Part shown: in pieces, positions 33,319 to 47,206 of the stretch | How the letters are laid out: each line of letters opens with the position of its first letter | Numbering within the stretch: the first letter of the stretch is position 1 | DNA from: Beroe ovata | Lineage: Eukaryota > Ctenophora > Nuda > Beroida > Beroidae | Assembly (NCBI GenBank): GCA_946803715.1 | Contig: CAMPET010000005.1 | Location: 98,167 to 147,076, forward strand | Length of the DNA stretch: 48,910 nucleotides | Direction of reading: 5' to 3' | Program-made: the position numbers and the translations under genes | The notes under the pieces: generated by a model | What the model saw: the letters and a program-made list of their open reading frames with translations, nothing else | Databases searched by the model: none | Told to the model about the DNA's origin: nothing

Positions 33319-34159
33319 GCAGACAAAGCAAATTCCATGTACTTCGTAGTGAACTATGTTTTTGGTACAGGAGAAGCAGTGAAGAACAGAAATTATAATA
33401 TTTCTCAGAATTTGGCAAAGGATGGAGAACACTATTTTGGCATTGCCGATTTGGCAGGATCAAGTGTCACGATGAAATCTTTGGAAAGGAAATGAACTGG
33501 CCAGATAGTAAACAGTAGTTAGGCAGTAATAATGGAAGTACTAATAAATATAAGAGCGATAAGTAATGTTAACTTGGCATACCAATTACACTGCAATTAA
33601 CATTTTAACGCTAGATATGCATTGAATTGCAAGGGTTCAACGAAAATTCAGGTTTCAAGGACTAATGGAGTGGAGGCACAATAATTGCACCTAAATTAGC
33701 AATACCTTGCAATTTCACCGTCGCAGGAGGATATTAAATTGGATTTTTGGTGTTTAATTCACGTCCTCAAAAAAACATAAATATATCAAAAAATTCATCG
33801 GGAATATTGTTAGGAAAAAGAAACAATAATACGATCACATAGCATAAGTGCAGCATAAACATAATATACTTGAACCCGATCATAATGACAAATATTTTCT
33901 GCAATTCGATTAAAAACCCGACTTATAGATGACATGATTATCACTGAGACCAAGTCTCGAGCTGTATGGAAAGTTTATCTTGGACAAAGCGACGAGATAT
34001 TCGAAAATGAACGTTACTAAGTGTCGAGATATTTATAACAGAACGTGATGAGATATCCAAAAATGATCGTTGCTAAGTGATCAATAACGTGACCGATTTT
34101 CATTGATGAAAACTATTATTATACCGATAGAAGAAGAGAGGCAACAACACATACAACAA

Positions 34160-34188
34160 CATTAACAACATTCTGAATGTTGTTAATG
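34160..34188. repeat. Perfect 14-bp palindrome with 1-nt spacer
   Basis: CATTAACAACATTC, T, then GAATGTTGTTAATG, an exact inverted repeat. Confidence 0.95.
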
Positions 34189-37065
34189 AACCTACCGGCG
34201 ATATGTTTACATCTCTTCCAATATTCAGGCGTGATTTGTAGGTCTTCAGTGTGGAAACGTGCGCGCGCAGCACCCCCCCCCCACGGTACTATTATAGTAG
34301 GGACTGCTTTTAATAATAGAGGGGTTTCCCTCTCTATAGACCCCAACGAGGAAAGAGCATGTTGCTGGGATTGTTTGTAAGAGGATTTTGTGAGTCTAGC
34401 ATGGATCAGACGATCTTGAAGTATGGTGAAAGACTGGCATTAGCATATTCCACAATTCGCATAAATATGAAGAGACTTTACAGTGTACATTCCCTAGAAC
34501 ATACATATATATATATTAGGATTATTATTCAATAGATGTACATAAATCAGCATAAAGTTTAATCTGAACAGAATGCACAAGTGTATGTATCACAGCCAAT
34601 CATACAATGCGTTCAAACATGTCGTAAATCCGACTGTACAAACATGTGATGATGAAGTAAGGCTTCAAATGAGCCTGCTTCAATAGGTTCTGACACACGT
34701 GTATAAGAAGAGCTGAGTACCTATAGTATCCTGAGATGTGGAACCTGGCAGAGGTGAAAATGATGATATCATCAGAGATTGGGGTGAAGACTGGAGGGGT
34801 TTAAACCTTGAATAAAACTAATGCCTTTGATGATGTATTGGTAATTTGGCTTTAATGAGCTGGCATATCATACTAAACTCCCCCACAAATGTGTTGATTC
34901 TAGGACAATCAATGATGGAATTTTACTGAGAAATAGCAAAAAGACGGGAAATTTCACAGGCGAAGAGAAGTCAATGAACTGTAGGTAGTACCTAGGTACA
35001 GAGACATTACAACTTTACAAACAAGAAAGTTTGAAGGTAATGAAATTAGAGCAAATCTATGAAATTCCATCATGTAATGAAAGACAGCGTAAATCTAATA
35101 AATGAGTGAGTAATGGATGCCAGATAAAATTATCAGTAATGGGAAAACGCACACAAATTGCGGTCGGATAGGTTTCACTCCTTTCTAACTACATCAAACC
35201 GCAACTTTTATCCCTACAAATGGAAGCTTGGATATTGAGTTATAGTCTGCGATGATAGTCTGCGATGATAGACAGATAAACATCTTTATAAAATAAAGTA
35301 TAAATTAGTAATAAGGGTACATATTACTGCATAGATAGGCGTGAAAACGAGTGAAGTTGAAACACCACTGTCGTTCCATTGCATGAGTGATCATATACCA
35401 CGGTATCTACGTCCAAATTCTACTCAAATGAGCATCCGTACGTTTCATAATCACGGAATAGGTATTATTTTGAAATGAACCATCTGATATTTCAATTAAC
35501 GACACAACCAATGACAATCACTTCATTTCCATGGCAACGGCAGCAATCTGCATAGTTAATCATGCTAATATCCTTAACTTCAGTTATGTTAGGCTCAAAA
35601 GAAGAATATTTCGGAATAGGTATAATATGATCAACAAAATCGATTTGGTGTATTAAGATTCTAGCTGAATCGAAATTTCTGTCGAAATTTTGAAGATGTT
35701 TGACAAGCGGTACAACCATTGGAAATGAACGTTGCTGAAAATGGCTTTACTTTATTCAGAGCACAATGGATAGCGGTAATTGGTGAATATTTAATGAAAA
35801 TATTCAAATAGTGGACAGAAGTCACGTATGAATGGAGTCTAAAATACAGCGGACACGGTGACATAAATTGTATGTTAATTGGATTAGACCGTCACGACTT
35901 TACAGTGACTTCATAATATGTTCGTGATCTGTCCGTCGGTCAAGAAAATGGCCGTAGATACCGTGTGGCTAGTGGTATTAAAAACGTGGGATAAAACGTG
36001 GGAAAAAATCGTTGAAAATACGGCCTCAAAATCTCAGATCAACATGAAGTTAAGTGGGATGATGGATGCATGCGGAGAGTAAATGCAAATTAGTAATTTA
36101 CTCCAAGAGTCCGATTGTTGGACAGATTAGAGGCTTGAGCTGGAGAACTACAATTATAAATTAGAGCTTTACCATGACTGAGATTAGTCCATCGTTTAGA
36201 GATAGCTGTAGTATGCTGATTGTTTGAAACAGGAAATTGACCGAACGTGTCTCATCAAATACACGGGGTATATAATTTCATTGAAACTTGAAAGTATTTC
36301 ATTATGGTGCGAACAAAAGGAATTGCAACGAAACTCTGAACGCGTTTGTGACAAATGAACACTGAGACAGCGCGCGCGCTGAAAATAGGCTTGATTTGGA
36401 GCAGACATACGACATTTTAGAGGGTACTCAACGCGCGCGGCGGTCATGTGACCTAATCAAACCAATCGGCGTGCGCATACATTGAGTGTTTTGACCTGAA
36501 TGTGTCAGTATACATTGATGGGAATGAATGTACAATGTACAAATTGTATAGAGGACGTAAACCCCAACTAAGACGATACAAGGTTTGCTGATGACCATTG
36601 TAGACCACATGCGATAGACATGCAACATATCGCTAAATTTCATACTCTTGTTCAACTATTCAACTAATAACTTACTGAATGCCATGTCATTGACGCATAT
36701 ATCATCGCATAGCCTCCTCAAAGTAAAATTCCGAGTTTCAATTCTGGAAATCAAATATAACAGCAACATCAAATTCACAGCAAGATCATGATCTTTCACT
36801 GATCATATCGAACAAATCAAATATCTGTCAGTACGAAAATCATATGCACGACTAAACTCTTGTGTGCACATTGCACACAACAATGGCAATAATAATCTCT
36901 TGATCTCTTGATCATGTATGAGGAGGGTCAAGAGAGAGATGAATTGAGTGCGAGCTCTATATCATGCGTGATAACCTAGACACACACACACACACANTAT
37001 CTAGCAGGTACCATCTCTATCTAGGTATATTTTTATCATCACTTGCTTACTCACTCAGTACTCAC

Positions 37066-37137
37066 TCACTCACACACACACACACACACAAACACAAACA
37101 CAAACACACACACACACACACACAAACACAACACACC
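37066..37137. repeat. (CA)n microsatellite with AAACA steps
   Basis: CACACA runs interrupted by AAACACAAACAC. Confidence 0.95.
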
Positions 37138-37842
37138 CTTATCACAATCATTGTACTAGCTGCTCTTTAGCATACGACTTTAGGATACAAAATGATAAGG
37201 TTTATATATGATCAGATGAACATGGAACATAGGCATGATTTATGTTAGGGAATTCATGATTGGGTGGAGAAGAGTTGCTAACAGCTATTGAGAATTGGAT
37301 CATACATCACAGGAAAAAACGATTGTACATGGAAAGAGACGCGAAGCTGGGTGCTACTCATTTATATTATGAAGGAGCAGAAACTCTCTCTCTCTCACTC
37401 ACTCTCTCCTGCATCCACTCTATTGCCACAATTATGAAGAAGATTCAGGTGGCCAAGAACAATGACACCACACACATACACACATACACACACACACTCA
37501 TTCATACATATATGGTGGGAGAGGAAACCCGAAAGCTACTGGCAAATGGAGAGAGGGGATCAAGTAGGGTATACAAGGGAAGGGTGTAAGCGCGCACAAA
37601 ATTATAGGTGTTCCAATGGCTCCAAGAAGATGCAGGCGATTCTTGCCATCGCTCAATATGATTTGTATAGACTTTACACACCGTCCCTCCCCTCTCACCC
37701 CTCCTCCTTTCCCAATCGGGCGAAATGGTGTAAAAGTGTTGCTCTCTTTGTGACCCACTAAATCTCTCTCCTACCCTCTCTCGCGTTTTCTCGATGTGAA
37801 TTGTGAACTGCAATCGAGCTCCTCTTTTCAAACTACACAGAG

Positions 37843-37912
37843 AATGTGTGTGTGTGCGTGTGTGTGACATGCGTGTGTGTGTGTGTGTGACATGTGTGTG
37901 TGTGTGTGTGAC
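37843..37912. repeat. (GT)n microsatellite with GACAT interruptions
   Basis: GT runs broken by GTGACATG twice. Confidence 0.95.
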
Positions 37913-38430
37913 AATGAAGCTCATGCATCTGATATGATATTAAATCCACCATATTCATGCATATATGCATTGATATATTGTATGAGTCACAATGCAAATG
38001 GTCCCGGGTACATGTAGGTACGTGTAAACTGTGAGTGAGTGGCAAAGCCCCGCGGGAGTGAATTCGTAGATTCTTTATGCCATAGATCATAGCAGCACTT
38101 GTGAAGCTTGGAGTGCAACTTGCAAAGTGGAGTGGAAAACTGCATGATTTGAAATGCAAGGAAAAGATTTGTTCATTTTAAGGTGCGTAAAAAGTCCGAG
38201 TCTCACACTTCATCACTTCATCATCTCTGCTTGGTTCTCATCATCTCCTCTTCATCTATCTTTACCAAGCTCCCTTGTTCCTCATCTATCATCGCCCTGA
38301 CTCCAGATCTTTCCTCATTCTGGTGTTTTCATCAATTATTCTCATGAACCTCTATCACTGCATCGCTTTACTCTGTTTCATCAAATTCAAAACGCATATT
38401 TTGAGCGCACCTCTCACTCTCCTCCCACAG

Positions 38431-40260
38431 CTACACGTTATTGTTGTTATTCCTGCTGATACTCGTATCCAGGCACTCCGGGATTTTCGTGTATTTCGAC
38501 TGTTTCCGTGACTTCTCCTCCGAGCAAAACCCGTACGCTATGCCCGCGTACTCGGGAATCATATGCGGAATGTCCTCGCCGTACCCGTCGGCGATCGTGG
38601 CGTAAACTTTGGATTTGGTCGCACCGAATCGCATGAACTTGTTAAAGTTTGTGATGATGAGAGGGAAGGGGAGGGAGATAACTAGGATACCGGTTAGCGC
38701 GCACATTCCTCCCACCACCTTGCCCAACTCAGTTTTCGGAACATAGTCTCCATATCCCACCGTTGACATGGTAACGAGACTCCACCAGAAACCCTGGACC
38801 ACGCTGTCAAACGAGTTGGGGTTCTCAGCTTGGCAAGTTGCCAGACACGACTCCTGGTCCCGTTCCTCTGAACACTGATCATGGCACCAGTCCGAGTCTG
38901 TGAAGTAGATGAGACTGCTGAACAGCACTACAAATGTGGCGAGCATCAGGGAGAGAAGGAGGAGCTCGCCCGCGCTGGCCGCCAGAGCCCGCCCTAGAGC
39001 GAACAGACCCTGGAAATACCGAGACATTTTGAATATCCGCACGATTCTAATTGTCCTGAAGAACCGCAGCACGGTGAGGTAAGGCTTGCTGGGCAGGAGG
39101 ACAAGCTCCAGGTAGAATGGGAGGACGGCGAGGACATCCAGCCAGTTGAGGATGGATTTGAGGAATTCCACTTTGTCCGGACAGGAGACTACTCGAACTA
39201 GGAGGATGGCGGTGAACCAGGCAATGCTGATTATCTCGATCAGTTCCAGTGTGTACTCTCCATCTCGTACACTGAAATCATGGTTAGGGTGAGATACGAA
39301 GATTTCCGTAAAAACTTCTCAATCGGCGATATCATCATGACATTTTCAAGCCCCATTTTCCACCCGGAGAACTCACGTGAAGTTGTTGATGAGTAAGACC
39401 TCCTTCTCATCACTCCTAAAGACTGGCAGAGACTCCACACATTGGGCCGCCACTGCCAGTAGGATGATGAACTGGTCTAGATATCCCACCACCTTGGCTG
39501 GCTTGCTCGAATTGGGATCGTCAAACAACTGAGGGGGGAAAGTGACAATGAATTCACTGTAGCTCAATTGTCATGACATGAGTAATGAGTATGTCAGTTT
39601 GAGTTTCATAAACAGCAGTAGTTGTCTGGCGATGCTATAGACCGCTGATGCGAACAGCGCACGCGCCAAAATTCTCTTTATAATTATAATCTAACATCGA
39701 TAGACAATTAACTTACCCTCCATATCTTTTCCTGCGCAGAACAATAGTAGTCCCCATCGATAGTCCCAGACTTAACCTTCTCCACGGCGTTGAACTTCTG
39801 GACAATCTCCTTGCTGAACTTGAAGAACCTGAGCTCCTCGACGAAAACGTCAGGGTTGACCGTGGATGATAGGCAGATCAGACCGTCTGATTGGTAGAAG
39901 TAGAGGATAGACTCGAAGGTTGATCGGCATCGGTCAAAGTAGTACTCGTCACGCTCGGCGACGTAGTAATTTTCCAGTTCTTGGGATCCTGGGGTGGCAT
40001 TTCCTGATCAGTTTAACTAAAACACATTTTGATGGGATTTTCATGAGTATTATGACGGGATTTTGAATATCTCATAATCTGCAAGAAAACCTACCGAGCA
40101 GAGTTTCAGGATATCTTCTCAATGTTTTCCTTCTCGTCCGAAACTTGAGACCAGCAACATTGATGACAACCGTATCATCCCCTCCACCCGCACTCTTCAG
40201 GGTGTCAGGTCCATGATCATTCCTATCACCACCATCAGCCGCTCCAGACTTCTCCTCCAT
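38431..40260 (-). CDS. Kv channel gene B (Shaker-type voltage-gated K+ channel, four coding exons)
   Basis: Minus-strand exons 40095-40260, 39717-39988, 39377-39528 and 38431-39271 join in phases 1, 0 and 2 to give 476 residues. T1 starts VVINVAGLKFRTRRKTLRRY and continues, after an intron at LLG, with YYFDRCRSTFESILYFYQ. S1 lies near VVGYLDQFIILLAVAAQC, S2 near IEIISIAWFTAILLVR, S3 near LNWLDVLAVLPFYLEL. S4 is LTVLRFFRTIRIVRIFKMSR with six basic residues. The filter is TVGYGD, and S6 carries SLPFPLIITNF, so the PXP gate is kept. The turret between S5 and pore is extended and holds CHDQC and CLATC. The tail has poly-Asn before the stop. It lies upstream of Kv gene A on the same strand. Subfamily assignment beyond Shaker-type needs a tree. 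Confidence 0.95.
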
Positions 40261-40286
40261 GATGTGGGCTGGCTACGACATCACCT
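40261..40286 (-). promoter_or_regulatory. Acceptor-like site upstream of Kv gene B start
   Basis: On the minus strand, ATATATAATCTCTCAG ends with AG at 40286-40285, then 24 bases precede the ATG. This marks either a 5' UTR intron or a trans-splice acceptor. Confidence 0.4.
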
Positions 40287-41644
40287 GAGAGATTATATAT
40301 TCCAGGGTTTGGGGTGAAAAAGTGAGGGAACTTGGATTGAGGAGTAAATTCAAGTATAGGGGAAAGAATTGATTTCAAAAACACGGTGAAACGAAGACAA
40401 GAAAGGGAAAACAGAAACTTGACAAGACACACATCAAACTGTAAATTTGTCACTCGGCAGTCTTCATTAAGCATATTTCTAGAGCACATGGAAAACCTTC
40501 ATGCTTTTAATATGTCATCATTAAAGAATCTAACGGCTATATAATAGTTTTGAAGCATCCAGAATATAAAAGTTCTACGATCCTTATATATAAAAAGTCG
40601 GGAACCGCAGATGATCTTATAAGAACTGACCGTATATATAATAGCTTCCGAACAAAGTTTCCCTACAAATTATCCAATTTTCCACTTAAATCGGCGTTTA
40701 ATCAGACTTCAAGATACTCAAAATAACTGCCGCGGCACGAACTGTAAATCACAGTACGGTTTCCATGGAAACGCGGAAAGAAAAATCATGATGGATAAAA
40801 CTACCGCGCTATCGCACACGGCCGAGAGTTAATCATGACATGCCCGTGACTTCCAGTGATCATCAGAACACAGACATTTACTATTCATGGAGGACAATAA
40901 CAGTTCAGCTCCTGTAATTGGCAAATATCATACTATTATAGAACTTGGTCAGATACTGGTATAATTCACCTGCCCATAGTAACTATGGTAGTAATTAACA
41001 AGCTCATGGAAGCCATACGTTCCGAAACCAGTTGCAATGCAGAGTGGTACCAATGCCACCATATTGCAAGATCCCGAACAAATTATATCGGGTAAACGAT
41101 CGATATATTTAGAGCAAACACATATAGATAGACGTCAATGGATACATATGCTAACTTTGTCCGATAACTTGAATATAAAAAGGGGGTATTTTTCAGGTAT
41201 TTACAGCATATTTAGAGATACTTACCGTAAGCTTTTAGATATTTACTCACGAGTTTTTTGATATATTTACTACCTAATTCGACGATCAGAGATGCAGGAT
41301 GGTTAAAAAACGATCACAACCTCATCAGAAACATTGGGTTGAGTTCGAAAGTCAATGTCAGTTCCAAATAAACTGCGGATCTAGATGCTCAAGAATGATG
41401 CCGTGAACGGAATCGATATCACGGACGGGATATAAAGATCCGAAACCTTCGAAGCAAGTTCCCACTTAAATTTTTGTCGGGCTCGAATCAAAAATTTTTT
41501 TTGCATATATTCAACATACCGCAAAACCAAACGATACTCAAACGAAATATTTCGTAAATATATCGGCAAGCGACTGCTACTTATGTACGTCGGAGTCAAT
41601 AGTGTTTCAAGATGGCTTCTCTTGTTACAATTGCACGAGCAATT

Positions 41645-41762
41645 CACACACGCACACACGCACGCACACACACCCACGCACACAGACACACACACACAGA
41701 CACACACACACACAGACACGCACACACANCACACACACACACACACATGACACACACACACA
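41645..41762. repeat. (CA)n microsatellite containing an N
   Basis: CACACA with CACGCA, CAGACA interruptions; unresolved base at 41729. Confidence 0.95.
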
Positions 41763-42927
41763 ATGAGGTAGTGCAGCGAGCTACAGTTGGGCATGCATTT
41801 TGCACACGTTTTCAAGCAAAATACGTGAAAATATAAGTTGTGTTAGGAATAAAATATAACAAAGAAGAACAGCTGATAGTATGAATACTGAATATATGGT
41901 AAACAATGCTGGTAGAAGTAAGAAGCCATCCAAAATCTGACTAGACAGGAGCGAATAGAACTCATCGTGTTTTGGTCTCCAACTTCCAATGGGTCGGTGC
42001 TAATCTCATTACAGCTATTGATCCAGGCCATTCTTTGTGTAGATATTATGTAGCCGTGAATAGAGATTCTGCAGCCCAGGGTATGGACTGTTCAGCGAAT
42101 TCTCCCAAATTCCAGAAAAAGGAGCGATTTAAGTTGAAACACAACGAAATGAATCGCGTCCATGGTGCAATATATTGATTCGCCAGAATATTTTGCAAAA
42201 CCTCTAGCTCTGGCTGATGATTGGCTAAAACCGGGCACTATAGTACGACCTGTGAATTTCGTCACTCCGACAACAAAACAACATGTTGACAAACGTTGGT
42301 TGCATGAATACATCATTCTATATAGTGGTTCATCTATATGGAACTTGTGTGGAAAATTAATTATCCTATTTCGAATCCTATAAATATAAATCAGCAAAAT
42401 TAGAAAGAATGATTTTGGCGAAGAGAATCTAGGACAGCCTGAACAGAGGATGAACGACAATTTCCTATGAAAAGTGGGGTCAGGATTTCCAATATTATAT
42501 GAAAGTTTGGTAATTATGGTGACAGAAAACGCGATTCAAACATAGAATTAGCAGAATGGAGAATTGAGATGTGCTCAATATTCAACATAGCGCTGCTCAT
42601 GTTACAATATGTCACAGACGTCCTTAAAGACGTCCAAAGTTAACTTTTAGTCGATTGAAAAAACTCATCGATTACCTCATCCCCCAGTACACAATGGATA
42701 AAAGAGTGACTTGATATACATACAAAATGCTTTATATTGAAGGCTCAAGTATATGTATTGACGTAGATAAGAGAGTGCAGAAGCATTATATGTTGGAGAG
42801 TGGAGTGAAAGGGCGGTGAAATCGCATCTCATTGCTGTGAACACGATTCTCCTCTTATCTTGGCACTGTTCACCCTTTTGTTCATACGTGTTAAGTGAAT
42901 AGAACAAAGACCATAGAGCGGCGGCAA

Positions 42928-43000
42928 TCACACACAAACACACACACACACACACACACACACANATGCCCTACACACACACACACACACACACACACAG
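42928..43000. repeat. (CA)n microsatellite containing an N
   Basis: Two CA runs separated by N at 42965 and ATGCCCTA. Confidence 0.95.
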
Positions 43001-45232
43001 CGATTACCTACTTGACAAACTGCATGTGCAATATTATATGGTCGTATTGTCACACTGGTAAGAGAGAAGGGTATGGGTGAAGGAAAGGGTTGGGAGGTCA
43101 GCAGGGGGCGGGGAGAGGGGTATGGGAGATCTGGAAAGGGTGGGGGAGGAGGGACCCGGGCGGTGTGTTATAATGACCAGAATAATAGAAAAACCATGGA
43201 GAACAATGGGGGCTATAACTCTAACAAAGCCCGCGCATTTTCCATGTTATAATATCCCCGGGCTGTTTGGAAGGTACGATTTCAGAGCGAATGCGCGGCT
43301 CTAATTGGTGATGGCAATATATCAGCTAATTGACACCATTGTTACCCCCAAACAATTAGCATCATGTGACAAATGAGGAGTGAAGATCTAAGGATTGTTT
43401 TTGTGAAGGAGCCGCGGCTACGCGTGCAGTACAGTTATATCGAGTTAATCAGTAAGCAATGATAATGTTACTTATATTGACAGTCGAGTAATGAGAGAGC
43501 GTACGATACTGATCCTCTATTGATCGATCCTACAGGATGTTTGCCCGGCGATCATCGATATACAAGCAGGATGTATAAAACACCAATAATGTAATCGAGT
43601 TGATGTCGTTATAATTACGAAAATGCGCAATTCAGAAGATAATGGGTGGTGTAGACTGTAGAGGGGTCAATATATTGTAGCAAGAGCAAGGAGGGGAAAC
43701 AGTCTGACGATCACCTCTCGATTCAGGACGAATGTCACGGATTTCTTCTTTTTAAAATGACATATAAATGACAATTTGGCCAATGAGAACGCTTCATGAC
43801 TGAAGTTCGCCACTAATTTGTTACAATATCGAACCTTCAATAGGACACTTTAAGCAAAATTATTGGAGCGATTAACAATGCCATCCAAGGATATGCCAAG
43901 GTTCGCATAAAACACGAACAAATTCATAACTCGAAAGCCTGCAAATTCATAAATAGTTGGATATGAGACAAATTAGAAGCTCAAATGAATTGTAGCAATA
44001 CAGAATATTTGTGAATATTAATGCAGCGGCTCCCACATTTATATATCAAGTTGGCCCATTGTTTTGCCACCTATTAGCTACAACCTGGCGTCGACAGACA
44101 AGGCGAAATCGTCCGCTAATCACAGAATATTGTAACAAAAGCGGCGGTGAAATAAGCAACCAACATTAGATGGGTGCAAATTACGGAAGAGTATTAGAGT
44201 TGGGCAAGCGTAACGACTGCGCTAGCCTACGGCAATTGTTGCCGTACACATGATAGGAATTTAGTGCAACCAAATTTAGAGGTTTCTAATTTGCAATTAG
44301 ATGATTGCAGCATTAAAATTAAGAATTTCACGATAATTTCTCCAAATACCAACCACAGGTTCGACAAGCGCGAATTACGAAAGAGTCTAGTACCGAGTAA
44401 ATTTCACAATTGATTAACCAAATTGTAACCGAAAATTATGTTTCTTTGAGCGGCTGAATGCAGGAATGCCTGAAAACCAATCGGAATTCAACTGCGCATG
44501 TTGGCCACATCAGATTACGAACGAATGGGAAAAAAGGAATGAAGTAAACAAACTTGGCTATAAACATTGGTCACGGACTTGACAGCCATGTTAAAAGTTG
44601 CATATCTTATGTGCGGGATGAACTGTAACTGAAAGTACGTCTATGTACGAGAGCTGAGAAGAGCTTTCATAGGACGTGTGTGCTAGGTGTAGTTCGATAC
44701 CTGGCGATAGTAGTAAGAACACAAGTTCCTGATGTTAGTGATCAGTAACCAGATGTAAGTGAGTACCAGTAATCTGATGCAGTTAATCCAAGCGAAATGT
44801 AAGTAAGTACCTTGTAGTAACAAGAAATTCCAACGTATAGAAATATAACACTGTGTTTTATAGTAGGAACTTCTACCAACTGAAAACCTAAAGGGTGGAG
44901 TAGACCTATATAATATATGCAGCTCTAGCCTCTAGATGTTATACAGGGTACAAAACCTGTATATATTTGAGATTCACTATATGTACGTGTATGTGTACAG
45001 GTTATCGCAACATCTTACCGTTAATGATATAATTGATCAATTAGATTGCAATCTCAACAGCTAATTGTGGTATCTTGTGACATTATACTTCCTATGCGAG
45101 ATTTGGGCACACACTACACAATAGCTTGTATTATCATGGAAATCAGAGCTTTTGTGTAGGCGTCATCACAGTGTGTCAAGTCTGTGACAAATCTACCCTG
45201 GATTGGAGGGGGTAGATGATTATGAATTTGAG

Positions 45233-45300
45233 AAGTGAAGTGATCAGTAGAGTGACTAGTGGAGTGAGCAGTTAAGTGGACAGTGAAGTGAACAGTGAAG
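45233..45300. repeat. Short tandem repeat AGTGAACAGTGA
   Basis: Five to six imperfect 11-13 bp units such as GAGTGAGCAGTTA and AAGTGAACAGTGA. Confidence 0.75.
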
Positions 45301-46824
45301 AACGAGAGAAATGGCCAGATTTTATATCGAGATCAAAATTTAACTAATTACCTACCTAATTGCATAATCACGCTCCATTATCGTAGAAAATTACTGAATG
45401 ACTCACTCAGAACAGTTCTAATTTTCACGACCTACTCGGAAAAGATGTGAAGTCGATTCAGCTAATTTTCTTCGCAGTTATAATTACAGCAAAACGCCGT
45501 TCAGCTAAGAAAGATCGAGAATAATGATATCGGAGAAGCGCTATTTATCAGTCAATCCCATTTCTCAGCAGTTAACGACAGAGTATAGACAGGGAATGAC
45601 TTGACACAAAAATCATGAGAGAATAGGTAGATACATACGTCTAAAGATCGATCAGTTCAACACAATATGTCAATATATGGGAAGATGTTATCATGAGGAC
45701 TGATACAATGAGAAATTGTGTCTACTGTCAATGTGTCTACTGAAACAATGTGAACAATGGCAACCACCAGGGTGAATGTGAATGATGATTGAGATGACAC
45801 AAAAGATCCGCCAATTCATCAGATCTAGAGGAGTACAATCAAGATAAGCTGCTAGTGCCAGGAGACTATGATCCACATTTCTAACAAAGCTACAGATACG
45901 ATTATAATCTTGGTAAAAGGGAGAACAAGCTTGAATTAAGATGGAAAATCTGGGATAAACAACGCGAGGCAGCACACAGCATATCTGAGGGATATATCAT
46001 GGTCAAGGAATATTCTACAGATTATCAATGGACTAATATGGGCGGAACTAAGGAGCAGACTACTTCCAGAGTCGAAGAGATCAGTATATCCTGTGCATGA
46101 CGCGCAGCAGTAGATGGCATACTCGTATGTCATTGTCATATCGTGTGTGTATGATCGATATTATAAAGCGCGTGCTGCTGTATACTATAATATTCCTCAG
46201 GCGGGAAATCCTCATAAAAAACTCTTTTCATTTCTATTGTTTGGGTATACTTGTATGATTTGCGCAAATGTGTTTTTCGACAACAGTATTCTACAGCTTT
46301 TGTTCTCTGATTAGGATACTACGAAGAGGTCAAGAAGAAGCGTAGCTTTCCATAAATCTAGGAAGAGTACAAAGAGTCGAGTATATCAAGAAGGCCAAAA
46401 CCGACAACCCATGGGCCATGACCATAAATTCTGATCCAATTTCAGATGAGAATGGATACCCTACACATTCCTTGAAGACTTAACTAGAATTTGAATTAAA
46501 GCTGTAATCACTGGGGACTGGATATTGCATGGATTGTAATCACTCAAACAAATCCAAGATCCTCCATGAAGCGAGTACTGTCTTCCTCTCCCAAAATAGT
46601 CTGTAACCTTTGCACGACCCGACAATGCATCATTTATAATAGCCGGAGTTAGAACAATAAACGTACTCATAACAAGACACGTTTTAAGCACGTGATTCGG
46701 GACACTTGACACGTGACATCGCATAACAACGCTGTCACATCACGTGTGACTTCATTGCATGCGAGAGTCAACACCAAGCTGGCATACAGACTCTCTCGGT
46801 ATATTCTAGTGAATTAACGACTTT

Positions 46825-46872
46825 GTGAGCAGTGACTGCTCACTTACTGCTCACTGACTGCTCACTGAGCAC
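46825..46872. repeat. Hairpin plus CTGCTCACTGA tandem units
   Basis: GTGAGCAGT, G, ACTGCTCAC is a perfect 9-bp inverted repeat, followed by three direct CTGCTCACT units and a closing GAGCAC. Confidence 0.8.
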
Positions 46873-47084
46873 ATATCGAAGAAACAAGAGCATCTACATC
46901 TACCTAGACCCAACTAAATCCCTTCTCTCCCTTATTAACCCTCGTATTCTTGAGGCGACAGTTGGGCTGTCCACGATTGGCATGGGGCACTAAACAATAT
47001 ACTAAACAATGAATGTGGGATACCACATACCCCGGCATGGTGTCAGACTTTGTGTGTGAAACTGAACAATATTGCGTGACTTAC

Positions 47085-47206
47085 CGCAGCAAGCCAATAA
47101 TAGTCACAAGAAGAACTGGCGTGGGAGGATGGGGTGAAAAGCTCTTATTGGCTATTTTGGTACCACAGATTATATCACAGAAAAGGAGATAATGTTCATT
47201 GTTCAT
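47085..47206 (-). CDS. Weak candidate exon with consensus donor
   Basis: From ATG at 47206-47204 the minus strand is open for 40 codons plus two bases to GCTGCG|GTAAGTCA (donor 47084-47083). Readable start MNNEHYLLFCDIICGTK, hydrophobic end PVLLVTIIGLL. No family recognised, no partner exon found. It also ends in phase 2, like the Kv gene A first exons, but has no basic cluster and lies upstream of Kv gene B. Confidence 0.2.

Larger units (their letters stand above)
33319..38430. other. Gene-poor stretch between the Kv genes
   Basis: AT-rich. No exon could be supported on either strand. Contains a palindrome at 34160, microsatellites at 36980-37137, 37470-37498 and 37843-37912, and an N at 36997. 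The 3' UTR of Kv gene B occupies the upper end. Confidence 0.6.

Noticed and set aside
33107-33463. 118-codon minus-strand frame
   Set aside because: It overlaps copy 2 of the duplicated non-coding block and is broken in copy 1.
34119-34346. Minus-strand frame MGSIERETPLLL as a seventh Kv first exon
   Set aside because: Its available donors (GTAGGT, GTAAAC) fall in phase 1, so they cannot join the shared exon.
42092-42460. Overlapping frames on both strands of about 70-120 codons
   Set aside because: No homology, no splice context, background composition.
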